Source of the DNA: Chlorops oryzae
Lineage: Eukaryota; Arthropoda; Insecta; Diptera; Chloropidae
NCBI GenBank assembly: GCA_020466095.1
Contig: CM035807.1
Coordinates: 53,596,752 to 53,660,751, forward strand
Direction of reading: 5' to 3'
Length of the DNA: 64,000 nucleotides
The position numbers were made by a program, and so were the translations under genes. The notes beneath the pieces are model-generated. The model searched no databases. It had not been told where the DNA came from and was given only the letters and a program-made list of their open reading frames with translations. How positions within the stretch are numbered: the first letter of the stretch is position 1; each line of letters begins with the position of its first letter. Shown piece by piece: positions 10,740 through 21,135 of the stretch.

Positions 10740-10864
10740 TCGTAAATGAACAAAGTAATAAAATAAAACAAGCCTCTAAGAAAAAAATAAATTCAGTTCA
10801 AACTTAAACTATTGGATTTTGCTAGAAGCAAATTTGTCGCTAAAAATTTGCTTCGTTGCAAACT

Positions 10865-11097
10865 GGAAACAGACTTGCGACTCTAACTCACCAAAATCGC
10901 CTTCAGTTGATTTTGGTTGCCCGTAAAATTTGATCACTGGCTTGACAGAAGTAACTGGAAAGCAATCTTTCACATGGTGCTCTTTACAAGAGGAAATATT
11001 GGTGAGACCAAAAATCTGATCTATAATAAAAATAAGTACAGAACTGTGGCAGGGGTGTGTTAATTCAATTATTAGAGGCATTGAATCAGATGTCGAT
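10865..11097. other. short stretch with an unrecognised minus-strand open frame
   Basis: Between the LTR element and the next transposon. An open minus-strand frame runs from 11081 leftwards into the LTR, through residues such as SSCKEHHVKDCFPV and KFYGQPKSTEGDFGE. The LTR element has cut it off. It looks coding, but I cannot name it; it may be an exon or an older transposon. Confidence 0.3.
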
Positions 11098-11451
11098 TAG
11101 GCTTATGACTATTTTTAAGAATCATTTTTACAGGGTACCACACAATAGACAACGTTGTAAAAGTAACATTTGAAATAGTTTTGGAGGCTTTGATGACAAC
11201 AACCTTCCCCACCGCAAGCAATGAAGTTTTTGTTGAATTTCGGAGTTTTTGTCAAATAGTTCTTAAATTAGTGATCTTATGCTTGTCAAATTTTCGGCGA
11301 CCCCTATTATTTTTTACGAATACAAATTTCTTCCATAGATGTTAAAAGTCTATTTTGCGTTTTTTACAAGATATAGTCCAAAAGTTGATTTTCCCAAAAT
11401 CTTGTTCTTATAAAATGTGGGTTTACCTTTGGCTTTAGAGAGTTAATCACT

Positions 11452-12213
11452 ATGAGCAAACTTCAATATTGGCTAGTCAGCTTTTTTTTTTCATACAACA
11501 CAAAGCGCTATCTTGCCGTTTTAGATCACCTCCCATACAAAAGTGCACAAAAAAAAAAACTGAAATATTTCATTGAAGTATTTTGGGTTACGTATATAGA
11601 TGGCTTTGATTTAAAAATTTTTCGTTGGCCTCGTCATTCGTCTCCAAATATTTCATACAATTTTGTATCGGAACTGATAACAACTTACGACTATCTTAAA
11701 AAGAATTACAAACAAAATAATCAAAGATTGAAAATGGATAACATTAAATGGCGCGACGATATGCAATATTTGTTTGAGTTTGGCGCTGCATTCAGACACT
11801 ATGAAAACGTTAACGAGTTTCCATTTATCAATTTCAAACACTTGCCTTCGATATGCAATGCTCGTTGGAATTCTAGAGCCATATATGCCATATAAGCTTT
11901 TATTCTTATTCCAAAATACCAAACTGAACTTCTTCCAATTTGCAAGTTTATATGTGGCGCATGGTACAATATTTGGTTTTCTAATCACTGCCTTCATAAA
12001 GATGATTTTTCTACTTTGGAGCGAACCCTTATCGCATTTGAAAAGGCACACGCCTGCCTCTTAAAACACTGGATACTTGAAAAATCAGCAATTTTAAACC
12101 AGCAACGTAGCAACATATGCGCAGAACGCACCATAAAAGTTATCCAGGATATATTTCCATTGTATAAAACATCTCGTCATGTAAATTTGAAATTTATTAC
12201 TTACAATAAATAG
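11452..12213 (+). pseudogene. probable transposase of the TA/long-TIR element, one nonsense codon
   Basis: One continuous frame of 253 codons interrupted only by TAA at 11893-11895, where a TTA leucine codon is the simplest ancestor. Visible conserved-looking blocks are CNARWNSRAIYA just before the stop, ICKFICGAWYNIWFSNH after it, and RSNICAERTIKV near the end. The last resembles the N/ER motif carrying the catalytic Glu in several DDE transposases (inference). The ORF lies centrally between matching TIRs, which is why I call it transposase. It is short for a full transposase, so an upstream exon or N-terminal deletion is possible. I cannot name the superfamily. Confidence 0.6.
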
Positions 12214-12468
12214 ATTCCAAAAAATTTATTAAAAAAAACTAAATTTGTATTGAGAGTGGTTTGTATCGCAGGGATAGAGCTTAATGTCGTTTTACAAAAA
12301 GATGCATATTTAAAAAATAAAATAGGTCTCACGAACATTTCACCTACCCAAAATGCGTGCTTCGAAAGTTAAGTCGGAAAAACACTAAAATTTTACTCCT
12401 AGAACAACTTCATGCTTGCGGTGGGGAAGGTTTTTGTCATCAAAGCCTCCAAAACTATTTCAAATGTT

Positions 12469-12814
12469 TAATTGTTATTTTTTGACCATCTTCATGTTAT
12501 TTTCATTAATTGTTATTTGGGCTTTATGGTCCCTCATTTTTCACTTATAGTGAAAAATGTATTAGTTTGGCAATTGAAAAAATTTATTTTTCATAAATTG
12601 CCGAGAAGTGTGGAAAGCCGATACGACCGGTTTCGAACCCAGCTTACAGGTTCATCATCAGGTTTCTTTAACCAACACCTTAGCCACTCTGACCACCTCA
12701 GCGATGTGAGGTAGGTCGGCTAAATTGTGCATATATATGCACCATTGGCGTGCCCGCCTTATTATTGTTAATTGTTATTTTTTGACCATCTTCATAGTAT
12801 TTTCATTATGTTAT
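12469..12814 (-). mobile_element. 346-bp insertion with terminal direct repeats and hammerhead-like motif
   Basis: Inserted in the right TIR of the surrounding transposon between duplicated AATGTT (12463-12468 and 12815-12820). The left TIR is the uninterrupted reference. The insert is a 300-bp unit plus a repeat of its first ~46 bp: TAATTGTTATTTTTTGACCA starts at 12469 and again at 12769. It can thus be read as 1.15 copies of a tandem unit. The minus strand contains a hammerhead-ribozyme-like core. This architecture (tandem unit, direct-repeat ends, short target duplication, ribozyme) is known from retrozymes and the pseudo-LTRs of Penelope-like elements. Confidence 0.65.
12604..12690 (-). 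ncRNA. candidate hammerhead ribozyme
   Basis: Minus strand, in order: a helix I strand ending AAAGAAAC; CUGAUGA (12661-12655); helix II GAACC/GGUUC with a 9-nt loop; GAAA (12634-12631); then CCGGUC. The cleavable position would follow GGUC at 12625. The downstream strand GUAUCGGCUUUCCACAC can re-pair with GUGUUGGUUAAAGAAAC with internal loops. Helix III would be a very short ACC/GGU palindrome, as in hammerheads thought to act as dimers. One extra U sits between CUGAUGA and helix II, which weakens the call. Confidence 0.45.
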
Positions 12815-12886
12815 AATGTTATTTTTACAACGTTATCTATCGTGCGGTAGCATGTAAAAATTATTCTAAAAATAGTCATAAGCCTA

Positions 12887-13430
12887 ATGTAGATCCTTTG
12901 GGGATCTTACAAGCCTAAGAAGTAAAAGCATTTGAAATGAATATTTTATTTAGAAAAAATACTCCAAAGTTGATATTCAAAGAAGAAATCAGTCCTCACA
13001 ACTTTAACCTTAAAACAAGTAAGAAAGCTAAAGTGGGTCAAGCCCGACTTTGAAATACCCAGCGTCCCGACATTATTTGCGAACTTGGTTTTGCTTCTCC
13101 ATTTGTGGGCGTGGCAGTGCGCGGAGCAAATAAATTTTTTCCTACACCTTTCATTCGCCTTAGTCAACCTATGTTGCGAATTTTGAATTTGAATTATATA
13201 AAAACTACAAACATTTTGAACTAAAATAAATACTATGGAATATGACTTAATGAATGTGTTTAAATAATTTAACAAGGCTGTAGTGGTTTGTTGATGCATT
13301 TTTTATTCCGATCAGCACAGTGAGCTCACGATATATGTGGCATGATCACAACACAACGAGTGCTTAACATTTTTTATTCCCCTTAAAGTTTAGACCATTA
13401 AAATACATTTTCAAGAAGATGCGGTGAGTC
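12887..13430. other. no gene; contains one short Helentron-like fragment
   Basis: AT-rich sequence. The only recognisable item is the repeat fragment at 13013-13186, annotated separately. Confidence 0.6.
13013..13186 (-). mobile_element. Helentron-like repeat, short terminal fragment
   Basis: Begins AACAAGTAAGAAAGCTAAAG, passes the hairpin (here weakened by a G) and CCCAGCGTCCCGACATTAT, then part of one internal unit (GTGGGCGTGGCAG ... CCTATGTTGCGAATTTT). It is one of six copies in the window. It ends within the first internal unit. Confidence 0.75.
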
Positions 13431-13439
13431 TGGATCATT

Positions 13440-15300
13440 CGCTGTGCCCTCTTTCAACGTGGACAGCAACGGTGTGAGATTTCACAACATAACGATGCGG
13501 CTCGAAGAGTGAGGTTAACATGGTCGTCCGCAAATTGATGCTTTATACGAATTGCTGAGAAGGGGGCGCAATGTATTCCAAAAGTGGCGGTTTTAGGTTC
13601 ATAATTTTTCAAGCAAGATATCTCACTCCCGTGGAGCAGCATTTACTGAAATGCACGATCCGGGTCCTTCTACATAAATTGCTGATAAAAGTTTTCGATA
13701 TTTCCATTCAAGATGAAATAAAAGATGGAGCAGTAAAGCAAAAGCATTTCCAAACCTGTTTGCAATACTGACCTTTTATGTTATATGTCTTTCATAGACA
13801 GAGCTAACGAACTTCTCTTGAGCTGTTTTCCTGATTCAGCACTGTGTGATAAGGCCCATAGAATGAAAGAAAATGATCCTTCTTAGCAATTTCAACATTG
13901 GGATGAACATGTGCAATGTATTCAAATGTTAGGTATTCATTGAGCACCGAGTTGCCAGTCTCGCTGACTTCGACTTCCCAGATTCTTCTCAAACCGTAAG
14001 TATTGAGTTAAGGCAAGGGAACATGACATTGCTAAGTATACAGAGTGCTGCAAAAATTTGGGCTTGAATTGCATGTGGAACTTGTTTGGAACTTTTTCAT
14101 AACGATAATTTGTTTGGCGTTCGACTTCTTCACAATACAAGCTCTCTGCCTTCTGTGTTGGATGAGTTGGAGCTGAATGTGATCAGTTATAAAGGTTCGT
14201 TGGAAACCTTAATAGAGGAGGGCTCTCATCTTGCTCCTTGTAATAAAATGTCAGCAATCATGGTGAGAAAGAGTACTTGCGTTTGACTGACAGCCAGATG
14301 GGCGTGCGTTTGAGGAGTGGAAATGGGTTCCGCTTTCACTCGTGTAAATGTGTTCATGGGATTCGCAGAAGGCTGCATGCATGGATCTGTTAGTAACGGT
14401 CTAGATGCCTGTGGTGGCGGAGAAGAATATGATGGCCGATAACGTTGCGACGCGAAGAGAAGTCTGAGCTTAGAAGCGCGTGATATAACTTTTTTGACTT
14501 TCGAATATCTGAAGGTACAGTTAGAGTTAGCGAATGTTTGTTCGAAGAAAGGTAGAGGGGACAGTGATTAAGATGTGTGGCAGCCTGGGAACGATTATCA
14601 ACCACCAACACACCTAAGAAGATACGACACCACCTTAACCGGTGGTTCTCACTTCGTAGAAATTCTGGTTTTCTCTTGGGTAAGAAAAACTTCGTTGAAG
14701 GAGGTAGTGGAAGGTAATGCTGAGCTAAAATTCATTTTAACTGAAAAAGCTCCCTGCAAATTCACATCCATATTTCCACGTGGACAGCTCCCGATGTGAA
14801 ATCAACGACTGTTTCTAATGTGCTGATGCCTGAGCAAGCAGTCTTCTTGCACTTGCATGGAATTTAGAAAGCCTAAGACCCCTTGGTTTGTCATCATAGC
14901 GCTCTTATGATTAACGATATTACTGATTCCTCCTGCCAAGCCCTTGGCCTTACAGCACAGATGAAATAAGTTTTGCACTTGTTGCAATCCAGACTGATTT
15001 ACAAATATGGCCGTGAATATATCTCGAAATTCTGGATATTCCGTGTAGCCGTCGGAAAATTTCTCAGTGTCATTACAATAAAAATGTCCTCTTTATGAGC
15101 TTCGAATTGCGGTTGGGCCGCATGCGTGCTCGACAAAGGAACCGGGTGTTGGGCTGTTTCCAATCGACTCCTGTAGGTGTGTTTTCTTGGTAAGGTAAAT
15201 GTTGCGACAATTACGAAACGTTGCCAGAAGGCTAGGCGTCGTAGCGAGCTCCGCACCGTCAGCGATACCCATATTGTGAAAGGCTCTCCTCAGATCACTT
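13440..15300 (-). pseudogene. decayed BEL/Pao retrotransposon gag-pol
   Basis: Minus-strand remnants in the right order. At about 15060-14830 is a Gag segment with YPEFRDIFTA and then LFHLCCKAKG, the signature of the BEL/Pao Gag domain (DUF1759). At about 14000-13810 is the start of reverse transcriptase (EYLTFEYIAH, then FYGPYHTVL where BEL has YLPHHAV). At about 13640-13455 is the RT palm region ATFGIHCAPFSAIR. Several frameshifts and stops separate these pieces. Protease, integrase and LTRs were not recognised. It differs from the BEL element at 48-57 kb and is much more decayed. Confidence 0.72.
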
Positions 15301-15382
15301 CACTGGGCGTTCTTTTCGTCTTCTCTGGATTCTGTTAAAAATTTGCTTCGGTACAAGAGACTGCCTTGGGAAAATTCCACGG

Positions 15383-16025
15383 TTTTTTTTTTTATTTTTA
15401 TTTTTTATTTATTTATTTATTTTTTCAGTCTATGAAATATATTCTTACAGACTATACAAGAAAAGAAAAAACTTAACAATTCATATAACAGACATTTTCA
15501 TATTTATAAAATTAACAATTCAAAATTTTTATGTTCATTTTTTAATTTAATTTTTTAATTCATGGCATTATGCAATATAAATTTAATTTTATCTTTTGAA
15601 TAAGAAAAATCAATAGCACTATTTATTGAGATTGAGTTTTAGGCTGCTAAGGACCTCGTGATAGGAGAATTTAAAGCATATATAGTCCTTCTAAGACCAA
15701 TATAAAAATATTCCATGTGTCTTAGAGTTCTTAAAGGGATACGAAAATTGATTCGACTTAAAAGTTCAGAACAGTCGAGTCTACCACCAATTAGATCAGA
15801 GACAAAGAGTATTGATTGAATTTTTCTTCTTTCTTCAAGTGACTTTAAATCAATCAACGTACACCGAGCTTCATTGGAAGGAAAGTAATCACCGCTATTG
15901 CGAGCGTAAAACTCGTGGCCGCTGTCGTAGCGCTTGTGAAATAAGGTTAGAAAATTTAAGGACTCCAATTTTTCATTTGATTTCAAATCGAGCTCAATTT
16001 CACAAAATTTGTAAATCAGCGCCAC
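15383..16025 (-). mobile_element. 5'-truncated non-LTR retrotransposon (LINE), RT C-terminus
   Basis: The minus-strand frame 16025-15639 encodes the C-terminal end of a jockey/I-type LINE reverse transcriptase: about 128 codons including SLEERRKIQSILFVSDL, then LDCSELLSRINFRIP and a final RTIYALNSPI. A 3' untranslated region follows, then an A-rich tail (T-run with TTTA repeats on the plus strand, 15383-15425), marking the 3' end. Everything upstream in the element is missing, as expected from incomplete reverse transcription. I could not find the target duplication. Confidence 0.8.
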
Positions 16026-17578
16026 TTTATCAAATCGAAAAATATATAACTAAAAAGTCGCCGTATTTATTGATCAGCCATGATACAGCAGATCAATTAC
16101 TATTTTAATTTTAATTCAGTAAATTTCATGCTAGGCGCTAATGCACTAAACCAACACAAATAAATTCAAACTAGCGTTAATAGACGTAGTCTTTCTCATA
16201 CGCCTTTTCTTTTCTATTTTGAGCCGTTTTGTCTTTTGTGACAGCAAGTTGTTAAGCGAGTTTGCAATGAAACATAAACGCAGCAACAAACACACATACA
16301 AGGTTCTGTATGTGTTGTTGGGCATAGGAGTGTACCGGCAATTACTAGGTTTTCAAACAAATAGACGTTACGCAATCTGATCGAAAGTGTGATCACTGAT
16401 TGTAGCAAACCGCTTTACTGTTAGTTCTCTGTGTGCTCTCTCTGTGAATAGCGGGCTAGCGACTTAGGCACGCAAAGAATAAATACAAAAATCTGAAGAA
16501 ATATTCTCGGCGCAATCCGCCTTTATTTTTTCCTCCGTCGCACGTGACAATTGCAAGCATGTTCTTTCAATAGATGCAGAGTCAATATCACAGCCATGCC
16601 AATCCATGGATCGAACATTTGATAGGCATAACGTTCTATATAATTTCAGTGCCCATGAATGGTAGGCACATCACAACGGGAAGTGGCGTAATAGACTCGA
16701 ATAAGCTTTGAACCCCCGTTGATGAACTTCATGAGGTCCCAAGAACACGAAAAATCGTACAATCATTATCTCAAACGATACATCTCGATATCGAGAGCAA
16801 TAAACCCCATTTCCTGAAAGAATTTGGGTAGGGAAAACTTGGTATATTAGAACCTTTTGAGAGATATACATTTCAATCATTAATCATATCTCATGAACAA
16901 AATTTCTACAAACATTGAATTCTGTTTCGGATTTTTATTAACAGGTTGAACTTTATCCTGAATACCTGTAAAGACATCGACAAGATAGGTTGGGTTGTTC
17001 TTTGAAAGATGGCTTTGCAGTCGCAGCATTGAGTTTTGTAGTAACAAGAAAAATGATCTAGAAAGTTCTTACAGATGTTTTTTCAAAACCTTAAATCAAA
17101 TGACCTTAAAGGTTTGTAAAATTCAAAAACTTTTTCAGAAATTAATTAGGCAATAAACAAAAAAGTAAAATAGCCGTGCAATCCGCGCTTTCCTTTTAAG
17201 AATTTACTTACTGCCGGAGGTTGCTCACCATGGCCTCGAAGAACTTCTTCTCTATTTCATCATATAAATATTCACTGTTTTTTTGCTGTTCTTGTTTTCA
17301 TGAGCGGAACGTTTGCTTTGTCAAAGAAAAAACATTTTCTTTAATTTTAAACCAAAGTTTTGCTAAGAGCGTACAATTAAAATTTTTTAGTATGAGAAGG
17401 TTGAGGAAATGCTGCCGTAATGCCATCCCAAAAAAACCCTTATTTTATTTAGCAAGTGATTAAAAATTGTACTGAAGTGCAGTTTTTGTGGGCGCCAAGA
17501 GCATACGAAATAATTTAAGGGAAACAAATTTAAACATAACTAAACACTGCTCTCAAAATGTAAGCATGATATATTTAC
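16026..17578. other. probable scro intron, no gene recognised
   Basis: Directly downstream, on the minus strand, of the scro exon's splice donor. It contains AT-rich sequence. A segment at about 16470-16550 has AATAAATAC followed by CGGCGCAATCCGCCTTTATT, which resembles the poly(A)/U5 part of an LTR, but no matching copy exists here. No homeodomain exon was seen. Confidence 0.45.
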
Positions 17579-18012
17579 CGATAAGGAGAAGGTGGATTTC
17601 CGTGTGTGTCGGATTTTCGAAAGGTCTCCTCAATTGGACTCAGTATATCAGTTACGCTGAAAGGCGTAGAATAACTGCTGCTGAATGCGATGTTTTGTTG
17701 GTTGTTGAAACTCTGCCGAGGGTATTTGTTTGCGAAAATATGACGGTGATTATTTATAGGTCTTTTAGAAGACGTAAAATTTTGAACAGACGAAGATTCC
17801 GCTGAAGTTTCACAAAATAATGGTTGATCTAATTGCTGCTGTTGGGAGGCCTTCGATGACGGATTTTCTTTTGGAGACAAGCTCATAACCAAATTTATTC
17901 CATTAAGTCCAGTAACAAAGCTATTTTCTGCGTGATCAGCATCCTCCGCAAGAGACAGAGTAAGATTTGTAATGGATATTACCTTGGCTGACATGCGAAA
18001 AATTTGATCGTT
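17579..18012 (-). CDS. scro: scarecrow (NK2.1 homeobox) exon with TN motif
   Basis: The only host coding exon I recognise. On the minus strand the open frame ends in a splice donor (CG|GTAAAT at 17579/17578) and begins after a strong acceptor (pyrimidine-rich, TTTCAG|AACG at 18013/18012). It contains MSLSPKEN at 17886, matching the start of Nkx2-1-family proteins, and TPFSVTDILSPIEE, the TN motif that recruits the Groucho co-repressor, followed by NPPSPYR. scro/Nkx2-1 is a nuclear transcription factor used in brain and pharynx development. Translation may start at ATG 17886 or at the in-frame ATG 17994; the latter would add a 36-residue extension. A QQQQ and Ser/Asn-rich stretch lies between. 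The homeodomain must be in a further exon outside this window or unrecognised. Assignment is from remembered family motifs. Confidence 0.82.
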
Positions 18013-19571
18013 CTGAAACCAAAGGAATGAATTAGACAAATGTCAAAACAAAGTTATATCGGAGAAGATAGGTTGGCGCTCAATGCTGTTAATGGTTCCT
18101 GTAAAAGTTTTAATAGTTTTAGACTTAACAATAAAAGGAAATCATCAACTGAAAATTTCATACATATCAAGTTTGTCATTTCGATGATATGTGCATTCAA
18201 AACCGTGGCGTAGCTAGCGCAATATCAGCCGTATCATTGATACGGGGCCCCCGAGCCAAGGGGGCCCCTAACGGGCGAAAGCAAAAATTTAAAAAAATTT
18301 AAAAAAAAATTTATTTCACAAATGACAGAAGTAAAAAAACGCCTGTAGTGTGCGTTCAAAAGTTAGGAAATCCTTCACGGTAATCATGGGCTACGGGATT
18401 GAAGATTTTTACTTTTACAGGGGAGTCCAACAATAATCGACGATGTACCTATAGAATTTTTGCAAAAGCAAAAAGTGCAAATTCTCTTTATTCTGCTTGT
18501 CTTCGCAGAAACAAGGCATGGCCAGAGTACCGAGTGAGAAGCAGATTTGCAAATTCATTTGAGCGTGTTTGTCTTCGGTAAGAAGGGACAATATGTTTCG
18601 ATTTCCCAGCGGCCAAAATGCTGCTGTCAGAAGCGATGAACCGCAATACACTTCATAGTCAGTAATGCACACGACCTCAGTCCTAGTAGCCTTTGGTTCG
18701 AGGGTGACAGATTCGAATTTGAATACTTTTTAAGCTTTTAGAAAGCAGGTCGTCTACAATCTCTATCTCCTTTTTAAAGAATCGGTCCTCTTGGAATCTG
18801 GATGGTTTCTTATGATTTGTTTTGGTTGCTTTTTCGACGCACTGATTGTAACGTAGAGATGACGATTTGATTGGAATTCCAGTCGGACATTATCGCATAC
18901 ATGAAAAAATCATTATTGCCGAACTAGTGAAACATTCATATATAAAAAGGCCAATTTGATACTTTTCACATGATCTTCTTGCGAAAATATCACAGAAGAA
19001 AGGGCTCTTTGCAACAGACTCTTCTTCGAATAAATTATCATTTATATGAGGGTTGTATACTCCTATTTTCAATGAAGATCCTATGATATTTTCATGACAA
19101 GATGATTTTCAATCTGTGCGCTACAATTCTCAAAAGTTTTATAACTTGGCTGTACTTAAAATGTTTAAAGAATTTAAACTTTTAAGTATTTCCAAAGGCG
19201 ATGATGTGTCACAGTCACGAAGTGACGAAATGTGACCATGTCCACAATTTTTTTTAATTTCATTGAAAATATACAAGTTTGAAACCGCCTTTTTAATACA
19301 TTTATTGTAGAAAATTTTCTTTTCCTTCTCCTCTCAGATCCCCGCGGCGAATAACTCTCATTCCCGTTGGCACCATAGTCTATGTTCCAAATGATATTTT
19401 CATTCATGTAATCAGCCTATGCTCTATTTTCAAATGAAATAATCATGCACATTGGATCAATTTTAGCCAGCCTCATTAATAACACATGAATTTTGAAGTA
19501 CTTAAAAAAGCGGTCATCTCTAAACAACTTTCATTAGAAGTAAGGGTTAGTAATTCGAGTAGTCGCAATAT
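18013..19571. other. probable scro intron or upstream DNA; hAT-like end fragment
   Basis: No gene recognised. At about 18207-18290 the phrase GTGGCGTAGCTAG and then GGGGCCCCCGAG...GGGGGCCCC resemble the end of a hAT-type MITE, with a potential GC-rich hairpin. No partner terminus was found. Confidence 0.4.
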
Positions 19572-20583
19572 TGTTGTGAGTCAAAAAGCATCACGTCACA
19601 CTCTAACGTAACGCTACCAGCACTAGCATCAACGTCACAGTATCAGCACTAAGCCAAAAAGAAGTGCAATAAAATAATGTAGAACAAAGGAATGCAGCGA
19701 CACCGCTTCAACTCGAAACCTAGCACCGTGGACAACAACAGAACGAGCGAGCGTGAAATCGAACGCCATAAACAAAACAACAACGGTCGGCGAGTCAAAG
19801 AAAGCAGGAACAAGAAAATGATACTGTAACCAGAGAAGGCAACAACAAACAACACAATCTCGCAACGACAAACAGACCGTCGATGGCAATGTCAACTGAC
19901 AATCGATCGTTCAAGTCCAACGATCGAAAGGGAAAGCAAGCAGACGAAAGGCGAAAGAAAACGAGCCGCCGAGTCAAAATGTGGACCACACACAAACAAG
20001 GGATGTGTGCGGCATGGATTTTCATGCTCTTATTGCATTTCATTCTTTACGTCTTTTGTGGGTGCATTTGGCTTGCCCTGAATTGTATGTATGTCAAATG
20101 GCTTTGGGTTGATTTGCGTATGCAGCTCATTGTCAATATACATATACTACACCTAAGCAAAAATGGCACGACGAATAAATAGAAACGCCGAAATGCTTAA
20201 TAGTCAGTGACCAAGGGACGCTTGCGGGAAGGATAGCTGAAGAGGAAAACTAAGACGCTAGCAACTATCGATATTGCTAACGGAGCAATATTGGACTATA
20301 AAAGCGAACTTCGATCTACGTATAGGGGAATTGCACTCCGACAACGAACAAGTGAACAAGATCTCAACTTTGGCGCACCCCCTTACGAGCCAGGACGACA
20401 AAGTATGGATCTCAGTGTTAGCTAGGGAATTAGGGCAGTGAATTAAGCTAGAATGGAACCGGTAAACATCATTAAAAGACTTTAATAAAAGAAAAACCTA
20501 TTGAAAAGGAGTAAAGAGTGTTTTATTCAACGGAATCCTTGTTGACGCTTTACTAGAGGTCCTTCTCCCCAGCACACACAACA
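19572..20583 (+). repeat. 5' LTR of the gypsy element
   Basis: Starts TGTTGTGAGTC and ends CACAACA, 1012 bp. It contains a TATA box (GACTATAAAAGCG near 20294) and AATAAAAG near 20482 as poly(A) signal. The first 12 bases match the start of the solo LTR at 25808-26578 in its own orientation, suggesting related families. Short hydrophobic open frames inside the LTR are chance. Confidence 0.8.
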
Positions 20584-20587
20584 TTTA

Positions 20588-20600
20588 TGGCGCAGCCGGT
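20588..20600 (+). promoter_or_regulatory. primer-binding site
   Basis: TGGCGCAGCCGGT follows the LTR after a TTTA spacer. From memory, the tRNA-Ser site of 17.6/297-type elements is TGGCGCAGTCGGT, one base different. Confidence 0.65.
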
Positions 20601-21135
20601 ATTCGACTAAGGATAGTCGGAAGGATACTACGATCCCGAAGTAAAAAATTAATAAAGATAAAAAGAAAAGTGCAAACGAAATTTTGGCAACTAAGGGTCG
20701 AAATCGATATCGATTGTGAATACTGAAGTCCTTAATTTAAAACCATTGATCAGGAACGACGTTTCATTCATTGGTGCCTGGGCGGAACGACTGTTTCCAA
20801 AAGGCGTTTTAACGAAAAAGGCTAAAGTGTTCAACATCATACCGATATTTATGTCGAGTCAAATTGCACTATAAGCGCAATTTGGGAGCGATAGTGTGCC
20901 CAAAACAAATTAACTTATAACAAAATTTTTTATAATTACCAAAAAACGAATATAAACTTCAGAAGAACAACAAGCAAAATAATATGGTAAGTCCAAACAC
21001 AACTTTAATACCATATTCCTCACGGGCTTCACATTAATTTAAAATTTTGATCTTAAATTTTTGAATTGTTAAATTTTTGAAATTTAAAAAAAGGGATTAA
21101 TTGCTTGAAGAAAAAAAAAGGTATATTCAATTGTT

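Larger units (their letters stand above)
5135..10860 (-). mobile_element. non-autonomous Gag-encoding LTR retrotransposon with minisatellite LTRs
   Basis: A complete element on the minus strand, 5726 bp, between AACT duplications. The two LTRs start TGCAACG and end GTTACA in the element's own orientation. The 5' LTR is 8671-10860 and the 3' LTR is 5135-6706. A primer site follows the 5' LTR and a polypurine tract precedes the 3' LTR. The internal region is only 1964 bp and holds a Gag ORF (387 aa) and a second ORF (225 aa). No protease, reverse transcriptase, RNase H or integrase is present. It must therefore borrow these from an autonomous relative, like TR-GAG or LARD-type elements. Both ORFs are open, so insertion was probably recent. 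Confidence 0.9.
8671..10860 (-). repeat. 5' LTR of the Gag-only element (full length)
   Basis: 2190 bp, TG...CA in element orientation. U3 holds a T-run region (A-run in element orientation) and a TATA box near 10498-10504. The poly(A) signal (TTTATT on the plus strand, 8791-8796) lies near the far end. The R region between TATA and poly(A) is therefore about 1.7 kb and contains all three minisatellites, so every transcript begins with a long tandem-repeat leader. Array I is about 9010-9280, array II is 9342-9810 and array III is 9812-10430. Confidence 0.88.
11100..12884 (+). mobile_element. DNA transposon with ~125-bp TIRs and TA target duplication
   Basis: Both ends read GGCTTATGACTATTTTTA inwards and are flanked by TA (11098-11099 and 12885-12886). 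The left TIR runs to about 11225. It includes ...ACAACGTTGTAAAAGTAACA and GGAGGCTTTGATGACAAC. The right TIR matches it, from 12411 to 12884, but is interrupted by a 346-bp insertion. Between the TIRs is one plus-strand ORF of 253 codons with a single stop. Superfamily not identified; TA duplication alone does not decide it. Confidence 0.75.

Noticed and set aside
19635..20043. Overlapping hydrophobic minus-strand frames
   Set aside because: They fall wholly inside the gypsy 5' LTR and look like chance frames in C/A-rich sequence.
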